The notes under the pieces are model-generated. The model did not search any database. It worked only from the letters and a program-made list of their open reading frames with translations, and was not told the DNA's origin. Positions 34,183 to 35,421 of a DNA stretch of 35,421 bases are shown piece by piece. The first letter of the stretch is position 1; every line of letters begins with the position of its first letter. Location of the stretch: contig SVNL01000009.1 in the NCBI GenBank assembly GCA_015066925.1, positions 1-35,421 on the forward strand, written 5' to 3'. Origin of the DNA: Ruminococcus sp. GTDB taxonomy: Bacteria > Bacillota > Clostridia > Oscillospirales > Ruminococcaceae. A program made the position numbers and the translations under genes.

Positions 34183-34281
34183 TTACATCCATATCTCATC
34201 TCCCCGAATCAGATATTCTACAAAATCACACACTCCTAGGAGCAGATGCGAAAATCCGCCTATTTTTATCAGTTTTTTCAT
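34183..34281 (-). CDS. Possible small ORF (32 aa)
   Basis: A 32-codon ORF beginning MKKLIKIGGFSHLL and ending RGDEIWM lies in the 290-bp gap between the DUF4304 gene and the U32-like gene. It has one Cys and a short hydrophobic segment. The RBS is weak (AAAGAAAG), and no family is recognised. A copy of the 22-bp repeat lies 50 nt upstream of its ATG. The rest of the gap (34282-34404) shows no gene. Confidence 0.25.
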   Translation of the reverse strand: MKKLIKIGGFSHLLLGVCDFVEYLIRGDEIWM

Positions 34282-34331
34282 AGGGGCGATTCTTTCTTTT
34301 TAAATTTGTTTGAAATCATAAGCAGAATGTA

Positions 34332-34353
34332 ACATCAAAACCACGTGCTCAAC
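34332..34353 (-). repeat. Imperfect direct repeat, copy 2
   Basis: A 22-bp sequence that begins ACATCAAAAC on the plus strand and differs from the copy at 35400-35421 at three positions. Both copies have the same orientation and flank the U32-like gene. Confidence 0.5.
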
Positions 34354-34404
34354 ACGCATCATTCTCTAAAACATATAAATACCGTATCCATGTCTGCTGA
34401 ATGA

Positions 34405-35361
34405 TTATTCGATAATTTTAATTACATCATTTGCTGTCAACCAGTTCATGAATTCAAATCGTGCCTGATCCTTATATTCAGGCAGAATCATATAGTGCAT
34501 ATAATGCTCCAGCAAATTCAGTGTTTCAAATGTACGCCCCTCAAGCTTGAACTGTTCAAATCCCATTGGAATATATTTGTCCCATATCTCATCAGGAGAA
34601 ATATGATTTTTCAGCTTGATAACATCAAACAGCGAACGAGTTGCACAAGGACAATCTGCGAATTTCTGTATTTCAGGATGCTCAACCAACAATTTCTTTG
34701 TATCAAACGGCACATTTTGGTATTTCTTCACATGATTTGAGTAAGCAATCTGCTGAATACCAATCGCTTGATAGTGTTCAGACCTGATTTGACAGCCCGG
34801 ATTACAGCAAGCGTTAACAAGAAGCTCGCATTTTTTCTTATCAGGAATTTTTTCGAGAATCTCAAAATTATGATTTAAATCATAATCAATTACAATAATA
34901 TGATAATCCTTTTCAATTTCACTATATAATTGTTCCGAATCAGTAATGCGTTTACAGGTCGAACTAGTTATTTTAAAGCTTGGATAATTTTTTCTGATAT
35001 ATTCTTCCAGCATAGGTGAAACTACTATAACTTCATTCATACCATTATCAGCATAATGCATTACCATATTACAGAATTCATCATTGAGATGTTTCTTTTC
35101 AAGCATTGGATTTGTAAATGTAAATCTAAGTGGAATACCTCTTCCATTGAATGTATTTATTACAGTTTTTATGAAATTCTTGTCGCAAACACCGCCCTGT
35201 GTACGTCCTCCATTCCAAATAGAAGGTGGAAATACACCATATACGGATGCAATCTCAACACCTTCCCGAAAATATTGCGGTTTATTTGCAAGAAATTCCA
35301 AAAAGACAACATTGAATTTAAAATGCCCCGAAAAATCCGGCAAATGAAAACGTGCTCTCAT
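34405..35361 (-). CDS. Cysteine-rich U32-like protein of unknown function
   Basis: A 318-aa cytosolic protein with no signal peptide. The alternating strand/helix pattern and segments such as GIPLRFTFTNPML, NEVIVVSPML and ELLVNACCNPGCQIRSEHY recall the TIM-barrel U32/UbiU-UbiV group, in which clustered Cys bind a 4Fe-4S cluster. Here Cys occur in NACCNPGC and, later, CPCATRS, so a metal or Fe-S cluster is plausible. This is by-eye similarity, not a firm family call. ATG 35361 has AAAGGAT about 11 nt upstream. The enzyme role is unknown. A repeat copy lies 38 nt upstream of the start and another past the stop. Confidence 0.6.
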   Translation of the reverse strand: MRARFHLPDFSGHFKFNVVFLEFLANKPQYFREGVEIASVYGVFPPSIWNGGRTQGGVCDKNFIKTVINTFNGRGIPLRFTFTNPMLEKKHLNDEFCNMVMHYADNGMNEVIVVSPMLEEYIRKNYPSFKITSSTCKRITDSEQLYSEIEKDYHIIVIDYDLNHNFEILEKIPDKKKCELLVNACCNPGCQIRSEHYQAIGIQQIAYSNHVKKYQNVPFDTKKLLVEHPEIQKFADCPCATRSLFDVIKLKNHISPDEIWDKYIPMGFEQFKLEGRTFETLNLLEHYMHYMILPEYKDQARFEFMNWLTANDVIKIIE

Positions 35362-35399
35362 ATTAATTATTATCCTTTCTTAATTTATCTTTGTTTTTG

Positions 35400-35421
35400 A
35401 CATCAAAACTACGCACTCAAC
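35400..35421 (-). repeat. Imperfect direct repeat, copy 1 (at window edge)
   Basis: The repeat shared with 34332-34353 reaches the last base of the window, so its true length is not known. Confidence 0.45.

Noticed and set aside
34332-35421. CRISPR array seeded by the direct repeat
   Set aside because: Only two copies, about 1,070 bp apart around a gene, with no regular spacer spacing and no cas genes in the window.

Overview
The window is low-GC, gene-dense bacterial chromosome. It most resembles a cellulosome-forming Ruminococcus-type member of the Oscillospiraceae/Ruminococcaceae. The evidence is three secreted proteins with C-terminal type I dockerins (a lysozyme-like protein, a papain-like/SH3 protein and a GH9 endoglucanase), Firmicute-type AAGGAGG ribosome binding sites, a cdaA-cdaR pair, and Firmicute-style promoters and intrinsic terminators. 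No phage, transposase, CRISPR array or rRNA is visible. Species assignment from the sequence alone is not possible.

Layout. (1) 1-2502: a solute-binding lipoprotein ending in a perfect palindromic bidirectional terminator. (2) 2517-6896, minus strand: a FIST/degenerate-GGDEF/EAL sensor phosphodiesterase (TTG start), then a two-gene operon of a MIF-like tautomerase and a dockerin-bearing lysozyme-fold protein. (3) 7007-15647, plus strand: a long operon of MoxR ATPase, DUF58 protein, membrane transglutaminase, dockerin-bearing C39-like/SH3 protein, L11 methyltransferase PrmA and an unknown 383-aa protein. Related hairpin elements lie in its leader and just beyond its end. (4) 15670-17754: a YkgJ-type cysteine-cluster protein and aspartate kinase. 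(5) 17784-24299, minus strand: short-form peptide deformylase, VTT/TVP38 membrane protein, MATE exporter with a clear operator, cdaR-cdaA, and a cysteine-desulfurase-like enzyme with its DUF3343 (putative S/Se carrier) partner. (6) 24300-27519: GH9 cellulase with two near-identical carbohydrate-binding-like modules and a dockerin, preceded by TTGTAAC repeats. (7) 27521-35421, minus strand: second MATE exporter, a polyprenyl-phosphate-sugar type GT2 with a large polytopic membrane protein, tRNA-Ala(GGC) and tRNA-Ser(CGA), a membrane-anchored metallophosphoesterase, a DUF4304 protein, a possible 32-aa small ORF, and a cysteine-rich U32-like protein flanked by a 22-bp imperfect direct repeat.

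How it fits together. Much of the window concerns the cell envelope and outer surface: cellulosome parts, cell-wall-active or surface proteins, c-di-AMP synthesis, exporters and lipid-linked glycosylation. Two of the dockerin proteins do not look like polysaccharidases. One carries a lysozyme-like E...GTMQ pattern and the other a Cys-His-Asp peptidase-like domain with SH3 repeats. This suggests the cellulosome or scaffoldin surface also displays wall- or protein-processing enzymes. I see no single obviously new defence or mobile system. The best leads are the paired structured elements around the MoxR operon, the MIF plus dockerin-lysozyme operon, and the repeat-flanked U32-like gene.
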